A stretch of DNA of 29,605 nucleotides from an uncultured Parabacteroides sp. (GTDB lineage: Bacteria > Bacteroidota > Bacteroidia > Bacteroidales > Tannerellaceae). The DNA is taken from assembly GCA_900552415.1 (NCBI GenBank), contig USAD01000002.1, positions 1-29,605 of the forward strand, given 5' to 3'. The notes beneath the pieces were generated by a model. It saw only the letters and a list, made by a program, of their open reading frames with translations, ran no database searches and had not been told where the DNA came from. Positions 1-8,153 of the stretch are shown here, piece after piece; within the stretch, counting starts at the first letter, position 1; the number at the start of each line of letters is the position of its first letter. A program made the position numbers and the translations under genes.

Positions 1-123
1 TCGCTGGAGCTGGCGGATTAATATTTTGGGCATTTCCTGGCTCGCTGGAGCTGGCGGATTAATATTTTGGGCATTTCACGGCTCGCTGGGGCCGGCAAAC
101 ATGTTTGGCGGGGATTTCCACCG
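1..123. repeat. 41-bp tandem repeat, cut by window edge
   Basis: Positions 1-41 and 42-82 differ only at two bases near the end of the unit (ctggc versus acggc). A third, diverged unit starts at 83 with tcgctggggccggc and keeps a gg-atttcc element near its end. The array lies downstream of the last minus-strand gene and may continue outside the window. It contains no credible gene; a short plus-strand reading frame here only reflects the repeat. Confidence 0.85.
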
Positions 124-141
124 GTGGAAACCCCCGCCAAA
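104..141 (-). terminator. 38-bp palindrome, hairpin downstream of the last propeller gene
   Basis: Arms 104-122 and 123-141 are complementary except for one pair. In minus-strand RNA that pair is a G-U wobble, whereas on the plus strand it would be A-C, so the hairpin is best formed in the transcript of the upstream minus-strand genes. It starts 22 bp past the stop codon at 164. No T-rich tract follows, so a classic intrinsic terminator is not certain; an RNA 3'-end stabiliser or processing site is equally possible. Confidence 0.5.
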
Positions 142-163
142 TCCTTTCGCGATCGCGCGGCGC

Positions 164-1432
164 TTATTTCACCTTATAAGCCATGAAGGCATTGCCGTGG
201 CGGATATAAAGCACACCGTCGTGAAGCACGGGATGCGCCCAATGCGGTCCCTCGCCCTTCGTGATCCGGAACTCGCTGACCACCTCGAACTTCGCCGGGT
301 TCGGCTTCACGAGGCCGACCGTGCCCCGGCGCTCATCATAGATATAAAGCATGCCGTCGGCCGTGACGATCGAGCCCTTGCTCTTGCCACCGCCCCAATT
401 CGTGTCATACTTCGTCGCACCTGTCGCCCAATCGACAGCCACCCAATTGCCCTGATTGTTATTGATCCAGTTGGAGCCGTAGATCGTCCCATCAACCAAG
501 ACAAAACCGCCATGGTGCGTATCGAGATCATTGTTGCGCCAAAGCAAACTGACATCTGAGGCATCTTCATTGAGCTGAAGCATAAACGACCCCATATTGT
601 AGCCATTACAAACAAAAATCCGTCCATCCTTATAGAGAGGCGTATTTGTGGCGATCGCCTCCATACCATTCGCCACCTCCTCAGGCGTCCGTCCCCACTC
701 CTTAAAAGTCCAGTCAATTTTTCCCGTCTCGGGATCCACGCCATACACGCTCTTACCTGTCATGCCTAAAATCTTCCTTTTGCCATTATAGGTTATCAAG
801 ATAGGCGATACATAAGTCGCGTGTTCACCCAGTGGTTCCGACTTCCATATTAATTGACCATTCTCCTTGTTCAGGGCCACAATCGTCGTCTGCTTTCCAC
901 CGGGGGAATAGATGATCTTGTCATCGAACACCAGAGGACATTCAGACGTACCCCATTTACCAGTCATACGCTCATAGAGTTTGCCGCCATCGACCGACCA
1001 GACGATCTTGCCGTCCGCCGTATTGATGCAGACGATCTCGCCCGAGCCGCTGATCACGTAGGCCTTACCGTTGTCGATCGCCGGGGTCGTACGGGTCTCG
1101 GGATAGGTTTGGTCCCACGGGTTGCCGTAAACCACCTCATAGATCTTCTTGCCATCCATCGAATAGGCCGAGAAGATCTCCTTCGTCTCATCCTCGTTCA
1201 TGCCCGTCAGATAGATCCGGTCGTCAACGATCACCGGGCTGGAATAGCCCTTGCCTGCGTCCAGCGTCTCCCACAACAATTGCGGGCCATTCGCCGGCCA
1301 TTGCTTCAACAGGCCTGTCTCCGGATATTGTCCGCTACGTGTAGGCCCACGCCAGCCATAAGGAGTCTGCGCAACCGTCTCTCCTAACGTCAACGCCAAC
1401 GTGAGACCTAAGATCATAATCTTTCCTTTCAT
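164..1432 (-). CDS. Secreted PQQ-like beta-propeller protein, copy A
   Basis: A 422-residue protein with a Sec-type signal peptide (MKGKIMILGLTLALTLG, likely cleavage after VAQ at about residue 22). The mature part begins with a WRGP motif and carries repeated blades with the PQQ-type ending, such as ADGKIVWS, ENGQLIWKS and ETGKIDWT. This is the BamB-like fold; such repeats do not by themselves show that PQQ is bound. It lies 19 bp after its near-twin (1452-2711) and is last in the run of genes. The two differ mostly in residues 155-300. Likely periplasmic or outer-membrane-associated. Function unknown; the cluster context suggests a scaffold or redox partner for the exported Fe-S proteins. 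Start is an ATG at 1432. Confidence 0.9.
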   Translation of the reverse strand: MKGKIMILGLTLALTLGETVAQTPYGWRGPTRSGQYPETGLLKQWPANGPQLLWETLDAGKGYSSPVIVDDRIYLTGMNEDETKEIFSAYSMDGKKIYEVVYGNPWDQTYPETRTTPAIDNGKAYVISGSGEIVCINTADGKIVWSVDGGKLYERMTGKWGTSECPLVFDDKIIYSPGGKQTTIVALNKENGQLIWKSEPLGEHATYVSPILITYNGKRKILGMTGKSVYGVDPETGKIDWTFKEWGRTPEEVANGMEAIATNTPLYKDGRIFVCNGYNMGSFMLQLNEDASDVSLLWRNNDLDTHHGGFVLVDGTIYGSNWINNNQGNWVAVDWATGATKYDTNWGGGKSKGSIVTADGMLYIYDERRGTVGLVKPNPAKFEVVSEFRITKGEGPHWAHPVLHDGVLYIRHGNAFMAYKVK

Positions 1433-1451
1433 AATAATATTGCTTTAAAAA

Positions 1452-2711
1452 TTATTTCACCTTATAGGCCATAAAGGCATTGCCATGGCGGATATAGAGC
1501 ACGCCATCATGCAGGACAGGATGCGCCCAATGCGGACCCTCGCCCTTCGTGATCCGGAACTCGCTGACCACCTCGAACTTCTCCGGATTCGGCTTCACCA
1601 AGCCAACCATACCACGGCGCTCGTCATAGATATAGAGCATGCCATCAGCCGTGACGATCGAACCTTTGCTCTTGCCACCGCCCCAAGCCGTATCGTACTT
1701 CGTCGCGCCGGTTGCCCAATCGACCGCTACCCAATTACCTTGGTTGTTATTGATCCAGTTGGAACCGTAGATTGTTCCATCGACCAAGACATAACCGCCA
1801 TGGTGCGTATCAAGATCCGTATTACGCCAAACGAGAGAGACGCTGTTCAGGTCGTCCGCCAATTGCAACATAACCGAGTTGATGTTATAACCCTGGCAGA
1901 AGAAAATCTTACCATCCTTAAACAACGGCGAGTTCGGGGCGATACCACCACCGGATGTCTTTCCTTCGCGTCCCCATTCCGTGAAACGCCATTGGATCTT
2001 ACCTGTCTCCGGATCAACACCGATATAACTTTGGCCCGTCGCGCCGATGATCTGCCGTTTACCTTTATAACTGATCAGGATTGGTGACACATAAGCGCCA
2101 CTATCTCCCAGAGGCTCCGATTTCCAGATCAACTGACCGTTCTCCTTATTCAAGGCCACCATCGTTGTCTGATCGCCAGAAGGCGTATAGATCACTTTGT
2201 CGTCGTAAACCAACGGACACTCGGACGTTCCCCAATTACCGGTCTTGCGCTCATAGAGCTTTCCGCCATCCACCGACCAGACAATCTTGCCATCAGTCGT
2301 GTTGATACAGACAATCTCGCCCGAGCCACTGATCACGTAAGCCTTACCATTATCGATCGCCGGAGTCGTACGAGTTTCCGGATAGGTTTTATCCCACGGA
2401 TTACCATAAACGACCTCATAGATCTTCTTTCCATCCATCGAATAAGCGGAGAAGATCTCCTTCGTCTCATCCTCGTTCATTCCCGTCAGATAAATCCGGT
2501 CGTCAACGATTACAGGACTGGAATAACCTTTACCGGCATCCAGCGTCTCCCACAATAATTGCGGACCATTAGCCGGCCATTGCTTCAACAAGCCAGTCTC
2601 AGGATAATGCCCATCATGCGTCGGTCCACGCCATCCATAAGGGGTTTGCGCGACCACCTCTCCTAACGTCAACGCCAAAGCGAGACTGAAAAAACCTACC
2701 ATTCTTTTCAT
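1452..2711 (-). CDS. Secreted PQQ-like beta-propeller protein, copy B
   Basis: A 419-residue protein with a signal peptide (hydrophobic core FFSLALALTLG, cleavage near VVAQ) and a PQQ-like repeat beta-propeller starting with WRGP. It is a tandem paralogue of the gene at 164-1432. Residues 24-150 and the last 115 or so residues are almost identical, while the middle (about 155-300) carries many substitutions and a three-residue net length change. The DNA shows many synonymous differences in the conserved parts, so this is not a very recent copy. It follows the glycosyltransferase by about 30 bp and is probably on the same transcript. No catalytic residues can be recognised; a binding or scaffolding role outside the inner membrane is inferred. 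Confidence 0.9.
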   Translation of the reverse strand: MKRMVGFFSLALALTLGEVVAQTPYGWRGPTHDGHYPETGLLKQWPANGPQLLWETLDAGKGYSSPVIVDDRIYLTGMNEDETKEIFSAYSMDGKKIYEVVYGNPWDKTYPETRTTPAIDNGKAYVISGSGEIVCINTTDGKIVWSVDGGKLYERKTGNWGTSECPLVYDDKVIYTPSGDQTTMVALNKENGQLIWKSEPLGDSGAYVSPILISYKGKRQIIGATGQSYIGVDPETGKIQWRFTEWGREGKTSGGGIAPNSPLFKDGKIFFCQGYNINSVMLQLADDLNSVSLVWRNTDLDTHHGGYVLVDGTIYGSNWINNNQGNWVAVDWATGATKYDTAWGGGKSKGSIVTADGMLYIYDERRGMVGLVKPNPEKFEVVSEFRITKGEGPHWAHPVLHDGVLYIRHGNAFMAYKVK

Positions 2712-2740
2712 AACAAACTAATTTATATTAAAGTTAATAC

Positions 2741-4033
2741 TCATGTTCTATCATTCAATATCATATCTTGCCCCACGACCTGACGATACAAGGTCAAAAG
2801 GCGTTTAGCCGTCACCCGATGATCATACCGCTGTTTTGATAAAGCCAACGCGTTCGACCGGCATCGGGCCAATAGATCGGGATTGGTCAGGATCGAGGCC
2901 AAGGCATCCGCCAGCCGATCGCTTGTGTTCTCGCCGTACAAGACGCCCGCTTCATCCACGATCTCCGGAAACGAACCGGTGGATGGCTCTACCGCCGGAC
3001 AGCCACAAGCGAAAGCCTCACATAGATAAAGGCCGACGCTCTCCTCGAAACGGATCGGAACAGAAATCAACGTAATCTGACGATAGAAATCCGCATGACT
3101 CCTCAAATTGTAATCCGTTTCCCATACGACGTCATGCTCATATGGTCGCAGCAGTTTCTTGATGCGCTCAACAAAACGTCGATCATCGGCCGTATAACCT
3201 CCGCCAATCCTAAGGCGCAAACCCGGTATCCGATTCTCCTGTTTCAGCTTGACGAACGCCTCCGCCAAAATATCCAGTCCATCCGCCTCATTCATCCGAT
3301 AGAAAAAACCAATGGTTGGCTCATCGACCTCATTACTCTTTTGGTAAAGTGCCCGATTAATGCCCGGATAGATCACGGAAACATCACCCAAATCGGGAAA
3401 ACGGGACAATATCATATCTCGGTAAAAACAGCTCGTTGTCACGAAATGGTCCACATAACGACTGTTCTCCACGATCCCTCGCCAAGCCCGATTTGCCGTT
3501 TCTTTTTCCAGCCGATCAATCCAAATTTCCTCATCCTGCAAGGAACAGACAATCGGGATCACGACCTGCCGCTTGATCTCCTTGGCGATACCAATCAACA
3601 AGCTACTCGACAAATGGATCAAATCTGGCCGCTCATGCTCCTTAATCCAATCAATCATTTGCCGGACCATCTCCCCAAAAGCCGTATCCTCGCCTTGTAT
3701 CATTGAGAGAGTCAAACCATCCAAGCCTTCCGACGAGGTGGTTCCAGACAGTGAGGCGGCCAAGCGCAACATCCATTTCGATCCGGTTAGCCACCGCAAC
3801 CATCCAGGAATCTTCGTTCCATTATACAATCGTTGCGCGGCATAAAGTGTGGTCGCCGGGAAAAACAGGGGCGTGTCCGCCTGAAACTCCTTTTGCTCCA
3901 AAGGCAAGTAAAGCGGCATGACGATCACCTCCTGCCCCAAATCCCTCAGCGCTTTCACCTGAAGATTATCACGAAAACAATTCCCGCAATAAAAAGCATC
4001 TCCAGATCCCGGTACGATGAACAATATCTTCAT
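2741..4033 (-). CDS. GT4-type glycosyltransferase
   Basis: A 430-residue protein of GT-B fold, family 4 type. The start chosen is the ATG at 4033 (MKILFIVPGSGDAFYCGNC), which overlaps the permease stop as TAATG and has GGGAGG upstream in a good position; the open frame extends further but lies inside the permease gene. The N-terminal domain has a nucleotide-sugar-enzyme-like beta strand and the C-terminal domain has the E-x7-E motif in EESVGLYLCEAFACG, followed by PAVEPSTGSFPEIV. It would transfer a sugar from an activated donor at the cytoplasmic face of the inner membrane. Coupling to an ABC exporter and a terpenoid-type module suggests a lipid or exported glycan acceptor, but the acceptor cannot be read from the sequence. 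Confidence 0.88.
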   Translation of the reverse strand: MKILFIVPGSGDAFYCGNCFRDNLQVKALRDLGQEVIVMPLYLPLEQKEFQADTPLFFPATTLYAAQRLYNGTKIPGWLRWLTGSKWMLRLAASLSGTTSSEGLDGLTLSMIQGEDTAFGEMVRQMIDWIKEHERPDLIHLSSSLLIGIAKEIKRQVVIPIVCSLQDEEIWIDRLEKETANRAWRGIVENSRYVDHFVTTSCFYRDMILSRFPDLGDVSVIYPGINRALYQKSNEVDEPTIGFFYRMNEADGLDILAEAFVKLKQENRIPGLRLRIGGGYTADDRRFVERIKKLLRPYEHDVVWETDYNLRSHADFYRQITLISVPIRFEESVGLYLCEAFACGCPAVEPSTGSFPEIVDEAGVLYGENTSDRLADALASILTNPDLLARCRSNALALSKQRYDHRVTAKRLLTLYRQVVGQDMILNDRT

Positions 4034-7000
4034 TATCTTATCCTCCCTAACACTCGATTTATTTCCTTTACGGTCACCCGATCGACCCAATACCAGACAG
4101 ATCCAATAAAAAGAATCACGGCACCAACCAACATCAACCAGATCGGCCAACCGACATGAAGCACATTCTGTCCTGTACCGATCAGGGCGCAAACAACACC
4201 CGTTCCTATCGCGTAATAGGGAACCAGACGATTCTCACGCACCAACGTCTCACGAATCTGTTCCCTCTGGAAACCCAACGTAGAATAGAGACGGATCTCC
4301 TCCTGACGTGCCAATAAACCTTTCCGGACCGTCACGACTAAACAGAAAAGGCCAACCAGCAAACCTAATGAGCCCAAGATCATGAAGATGGTCAGGTAGG
4401 TATCGGTCACCTCATAAAACTGAGCCAAACGATCGGCCGTCGAGGTGACTCGAACGCCATACTCGCTCAGGGCCTGTGACAACAGTTGTTTAGTTTCCGC
4501 CATCTCCTCGTCCTTCACCTTAACCAAAAAAAGATCGCTTCCTGTCACCTGTGGCCAAATCGACTGGAACAGATGCTTGTCAATCACGATATGTCCCTGA
4601 AAAACGGAATTCTCCAAAACGCCCGCCAACAAGACACGAACAGTACGATCCGGCGATACTTGATAAGTCAAAGTATCACCCAAAGCCATTCCCAAGTTCC
4701 AGATCAAGACGGTCTCATCCACAAGAGCAGGATACAAATCATCACTCATTGTCTGAAAACCTTTCCAGTCTTTATCGGACAGGCTTCGCTTGATCCGGAA
4801 ATCGGAAGAGTCCAATGCGGCAAGATCAACACCAACAACAGACGGTTGGGTGACTTTATTCAAGTTCAGACAACTTGCCTCTTCCGCCTTATAACGTAAA
4901 CATTGAAGTACCCAAGCCTCTTTCGGCAAATCACTTAACGATAGACGCTCACGTCCCTCGTCAGTCATCATGGAATAATAAAGCGGTACCTGTGTCTCTC
5001 CCCATAAGGAAAAGCCACCCGTTCCACTGCCAAGCCTCGACATGTCGCCAAATCCCTGCCGGTTCAATCCAACGGAAAAGACCGTGAAGACGCCCATCGC
5101 CAAGGTCAGGAAAGAGATCCGGACCTCCTTCCGGCGAGCGAACAGAGAAGCCCAAAGGAGAGTCGACGAACACAGTGATGAGTTATCCTCTTGCCGATGA
5201 GAAGCCAACAGATAATTTCCCCAACAATAGGCTGTCGCTAAAGAACAAATCCCCGAAACAATAAACGAGGAGACAGAACCTAGATAAAACCAGGCAACGC
5301 CCCAAAATGCCAATAACAAGATAGTCATGCCAACAGACAACCGGAACCAACCTCGACTGGAAAGGCCTTGTCGCCCGGACGACTGATTGCCCGCCCTGAA
5401 AGCGGAACGGATCATGAAGAAGGAAGAAACGCCAACCAAAAGAGCACTGGCTCCCAAACCGCTCCACAACACCTCGCTCCGAACAACCAGATGAAATCCC
5501 CACGTGCGCGTCACACCACTCCAAGCGCCACCCAATAACATCAGGACAACACCCGTATAGACTATCGCCACCATAACGCCAACCAAAAGAGCCAGCAACA
5601 TAATCGGAGTCATCTCCCGCCACAAAAGTTCCTTTACCCTCTTGGGCGAGAAACCCAAAGCCTCCATCAAACGCCATTCCGACTGCCGCTTATAGAACAT
5701 CTCCGACAAGGGAGCCAACATCAGTAATAAAGCGGAAACAATGATAAAGAATCCCAACGCCAAGAACAACTCTCCAAAATCAACTCCATTCACCGCCGAA
5801 TAAAGGCTGGACTCACGAGGATAGAACAGGTTCACACCCAACATCGACGGCGCCAATTTTCCAAAATCAAAAGAGGCGGATGAACGCAAGGCTGTAGCGC
5901 TTCCATAAGCGTTACGCCATCGCTCACCGACGGACTCATAACCGATCAAGACTTTCGGTGTGGCCCGATAACGATTCCAATAAGCCTCATCCTCATCCGT
6001 GATCCGCTCCATATCGATCGGCAAATCACTATCCCAGTCCGTACAACGGTCTACATCCGACAGGCCTGGAAAATCAGCGGTCAATAAGGTATCCGCCACG
6101 AAGGACTCAATCGGCAAGATTGCCCGGATCACATAACGCTGTTTCTCCTCTCGCAATATCTTCAAGTCTGACGAGACAAAATAACTTATCGACAGGGAAT
6201 CACCCTCGAAAAGTCCCAAACGCCGGGCGGAATAATCGGACAAAAGAGCCTCACCTGCCTGAAGCCGACGACCGGCGAAAGAATCGAGCGCCGTTGCGAA
6301 CGAATAAGGAATAGCCTGCCCATTCCCTTCTATCGAATTGACCAAATAAGAGAATTGTCGATTAGGAAAAGAGCCACTCGCTTGTTGGGAGGCCTTCACC
6401 ACCTGCTCCGGAATAAAAAGCTGATCCGATACCAACGCCTCGCCCGCACCATCCGGCAGCAATCGCAAACCGGAACAAGCGGGTGTCCAGGCCGTCGCGA
6501 AGGTCGCCTCATCGATCATCCGATTGGAAAGAATCACATTTACCTTGCCTTCCAAGTCCAATAACCGAGCCAATTCCGACCTGGAGACAAACAGGTTCAA
6601 AGGTAACGACTGGTCATTCTGAAGGCTCAGATTGCCTCCTTCACCGGAAGACAACAGACCATCATTCATCAGCCGGGCACTGACCGTATAATTCTTGGTC
6701 ACGAAAAGGGAACCTGAGGGAACCAACCCTGAAGAGGGTAACCTCAAGACCAACTCATTTCCTTGTGAAACGGACAACTCACGATCTAACGCCTCGTTCA
6801 TTAACGCATGTCCTTCCTGAACAACCGGATCATCAACGCCCCAAACCGAGACCGGCACCAGCCGGCCATTCGCCGGAATAAATCCTTCTACAAACAACAC
6901 GCCCCGGCTATTTCCCCGCAACAAAGGATGATCAAGGACCGTATCCTCCAGGAAAGAATAGCTGGTAGCGATCACCGTCTCCGTATCTCCCAAGCGTTCC

Positions 7001-7152
7001 GTCACCCGATTGACCAAAGTTGTCCGCACCGAGTCGCCAACCATCAAGCTGCCGACGATTACGGCAACCGCGATCACAGTCGCCAAAGCGATCAACCGAT
7101 AATAACGGGCATAATAGACCAAATTCCGATATGTCAACCGCCACTCACTCAT
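4033..7152 (-). CDS. Large FtsX-type ABC transporter permease
   Basis: About 1039 residues. I start at the ATG at 7152 because it overlaps the ATPase stop as ATGA; a TTG nine bases upstream is a less likely start. One N-terminal membrane segment (about residues 17-40) is followed by a long extracytoplasmic domain of roughly 400 residues. Then come several membrane segments (from about 460), a second extracytoplasmic domain, and a C-terminal FtsX-like set of segments beginning TYLTIFMILGSLGLLVG. This two-FtsX-domain layout resembles YbbP/LolCE/MacB-like systems, which move lipids or lipoproteins or act by mechanotransmission. With the ATPase at 7149-7820 it forms a complete transporter. Its substrate is unknown; the cluster suggests a lipid, glycolipid or lipoprotein. 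Confidence 0.9.
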   Translation of the reverse strand: MSEWRLTYRNLVYYARYYRLIALATVIAVAVIVGSLMVGDSVRTTLVNRVTERLGDTETVIATSYSFLEDTVLDHPLLRGNSRGVLFVEGFIPANGRLVPVSVWGVDDPVVQEGHALMNEALDRELSVSQGNELVLRLPSSGLVPSGSLFVTKNYTVSARLMNDGLLSSGEGGNLSLQNDQSLPLNLFVSRSELARLLDLEGKVNVILSNRMIDEATFATAWTPACSGLRLLPDGAGEALVSDQLFIPEQVVKASQQASGSFPNRQFSYLVNSIEGNGQAIPYSFATALDSFAGRRLQAGEALLSDYSARRLGLFEGDSLSISYFVSSDLKILREEKQRYVIRAILPIESFVADTLLTADFPGLSDVDRCTDWDSDLPIDMERITDEDEAYWNRYRATPKVLIGYESVGERWRNAYGSATALRSSASFDFGKLAPSMLGVNLFYPRESSLYSAVNGVDFGELFLALGFFIIVSALLLMLAPLSEMFYKRQSEWRLMEALGFSPKRVKELLWREMTPIMLLALLVGVMVAIVYTGVVLMLLGGAWSGVTRTWGFHLVVRSEVLWSGLGASALLVGVSSFFMIRSAFRAGNQSSGRQGLSSRGWFRLSVGMTILLLAFWGVAWFYLGSVSSFIVSGICSLATAYCWGNYLLASHRQEDNSSLCSSTLLWASLFARRKEVRISFLTLAMGVFTVFSVGLNRQGFGDMSRLGSGTGGFSLWGETQVPLYYSMMTDEGRERLSLSDLPKEAWVLQCLRYKAEEASCLNLNKVTQPSVVGVDLAALDSSDFRIKRSLSDKDWKGFQTMSDDLYPALVDETVLIWNLGMALGDTLTYQVSPDRTVRVLLAGVLENSVFQGHIVIDKHLFQSIWPQVTGSDLFLVKVKDEEMAETKQLLSQALSEYGVRVTSTADRLAQFYEVTDTYLTIFMILGSLGLLVGLFCLVVTVRKGLLARQEEIRLYSTLGFQREQIRETLVRENRLVPYYAIGTGVVCALIGTGQNVLHVGWPIWLMLVGAVILFIGSVWYWVDRVTVKEINRVLGRIR

Positions 7153-7820
7153 TCCAGGCAACCTTTATTCAATATTTTCACTTGTTTCGCGTACGAGGCC
7201 ATCTCGTCTGAATGGGTAACCATGATCACCGTGGTTCCCATCTCCTGGTTCATCCCGGCCAACAAGCCGGCAATCGCCCGGGCATTATCCGCGTCCAACT
7301 GTCCGGTCGGCTCGTCCGCCAAAACCAAGGCGGGATTCATAATCAACGCCCGGCAAAGCGCTACCCGGCTCGACTCTCCTCCAGACAAGCCAGCGGGATA
7401 ACGATCCGCCAAAGCCTCGATACCAGTCGACCGCATCAAGCCGAGAGCCCGCTCAATCTGTTCCCTTTTGCTCGTCGCCTGATAAGCCAACGTCGGCAAA
7501 AGGATATTTTCCAAAACTGTATATTGTGGCAACAGGCGATGATCCTGAAACACGAAACCAATCCGTTGGTTGCGAGTCCGGGCGTCGTCCGCCTCATCCT
7601 CGAACAGACGATTTCCATCCAGACGGTATTCACCCCCATCCGGCCGGATCAAAAGACCCAAAACGGAAAGCAACGTCGTCTTGCCGGAACCGGAAGCGCC
7701 CTTGATCGCCAGGAAATCTCCCCGCTCCACTGTCAGATCGATCCCACGAAGAACCTCATTCAGTCGCTCCGAACCATCCCGGAAATGTTTCCGGATTCCT
7801 GTCATCTCTATCAATGCCAT
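7149..7820 (-). CDS. ABC transporter ATPase, LolD/MacB class
   Basis: A 223-residue nucleotide-binding subunit with all motifs: Walker A GASGSGKT (about 41-48), Q-loop Gln near 92, signature LSGGES (145-150), Walker B LVLADE (165-170) and switch His near 203 in VTHSDE. Length and sequence fit the LolD/MacB/FtsE class that pairs with FtsX-like permeases. Its stop overlaps the permease start as ATGA, so the two are translationally coupled. It begins a new segment after the 333-bp spacer that follows the lipoprotein gene; the transcript may start in that spacer or read through it. It would power the permease at the inner membrane. Confidence 0.95.
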   Translation of the reverse strand: MALIEMTGIRKHFRDGSERLNEVLRGIDLTVERGDFLAIKGASGSGKTTLLSVLGLLIRPDGGEYRLDGNRLFEDEADDARTRNQRIGFVFQDHRLLPQYTVLENILLPTLAYQATSKREQIERALGLMRSTGIEALADRYPAGLSGGESSRVALCRALIMNPALVLADEPTGQLDADNARAIAGLLAGMNQEMGTTVIMVTHSDEMASYAKQVKILNKGCLE

Positions 7821-7861
7821 CTTTTATTCTTTTCTCTAGCCTTTATTATTAATATCACACA

Positions 7862-7874
7862 GGTCAAATTGACC
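7862..7874. promoter_or_regulatory. Short inverted repeat, possible operator
   Basis: GGTCAAATTGACC is a perfect 6-bp dyad around one central base, 41 bp upstream of the ATPase start codon. Its position would suit a repressor site or 5' leader element. No matching promoter box was found beside it, so the role is speculative. Confidence 0.25.
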
Positions 7875-7962
7875 CCAATTATTGTTGATGAATGGATATG
7901 GAGATCGCTTTGTCTCTCCCTACAGGTCCATTCCATCCTCTTTAGGCATGGTCAAAATTTTG

Positions 7963-8138
7963 TTCGAAAGAAATGATCATTTCCTTCGAAGGAAATTCCA
8001 ATCCTGTTCGAAGAAAAATTCTTTTTCTTCCGAACAAAAATTTGAGGCGGTATCAAGTCCATTTTTAGTTTCACCGCAGTGAAATTTCCAATACACTGCA
8101 GTGAAATTCCAAACGCACTGTTATCCGCTATTTCACCA
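7963..8138. repeat. Degenerate 22-bp tandem repeat with nested palindromes
   Basis: TTCGAA-type cores recur at 7963, 7985, 8007 and (as TCCGAA) 8029, exactly 22 bp apart. The string gcagtgaaat recurs at 8076 and 8098, again 22 bp apart and in the same register. Eight 22-bp rows can be laid out to 8138, with the consensus resembling ttcgaagraaattcc. Inside lie a perfect 18-bp palindrome (7979-7996), a 14-bp palindrome (7970-7983) and a 13-pair hairpin with one bulge (8006-8035). This fills most of the 333-bp gene-free interval 7821-8153. I see no gene there. Confidence 0.7.
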
Positions 8139-8153
8139 TACAAACCATTCCGC

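Noticed and set aside
164..2711. PQQ-dependent dehydrogenase
   Set aside because: PQQ-type blades are shared with non-enzymatic BamB-like proteins; cofactor and metal-binding residues of quinoprotein dehydrogenases are not evident.
4034..4192. N-terminal extension of the glycosyltransferase
   Set aside because: The extension lies inside the permease gene and lacks fold features; the ATG at 4033 has a good ribosome site and TAATG coupling.
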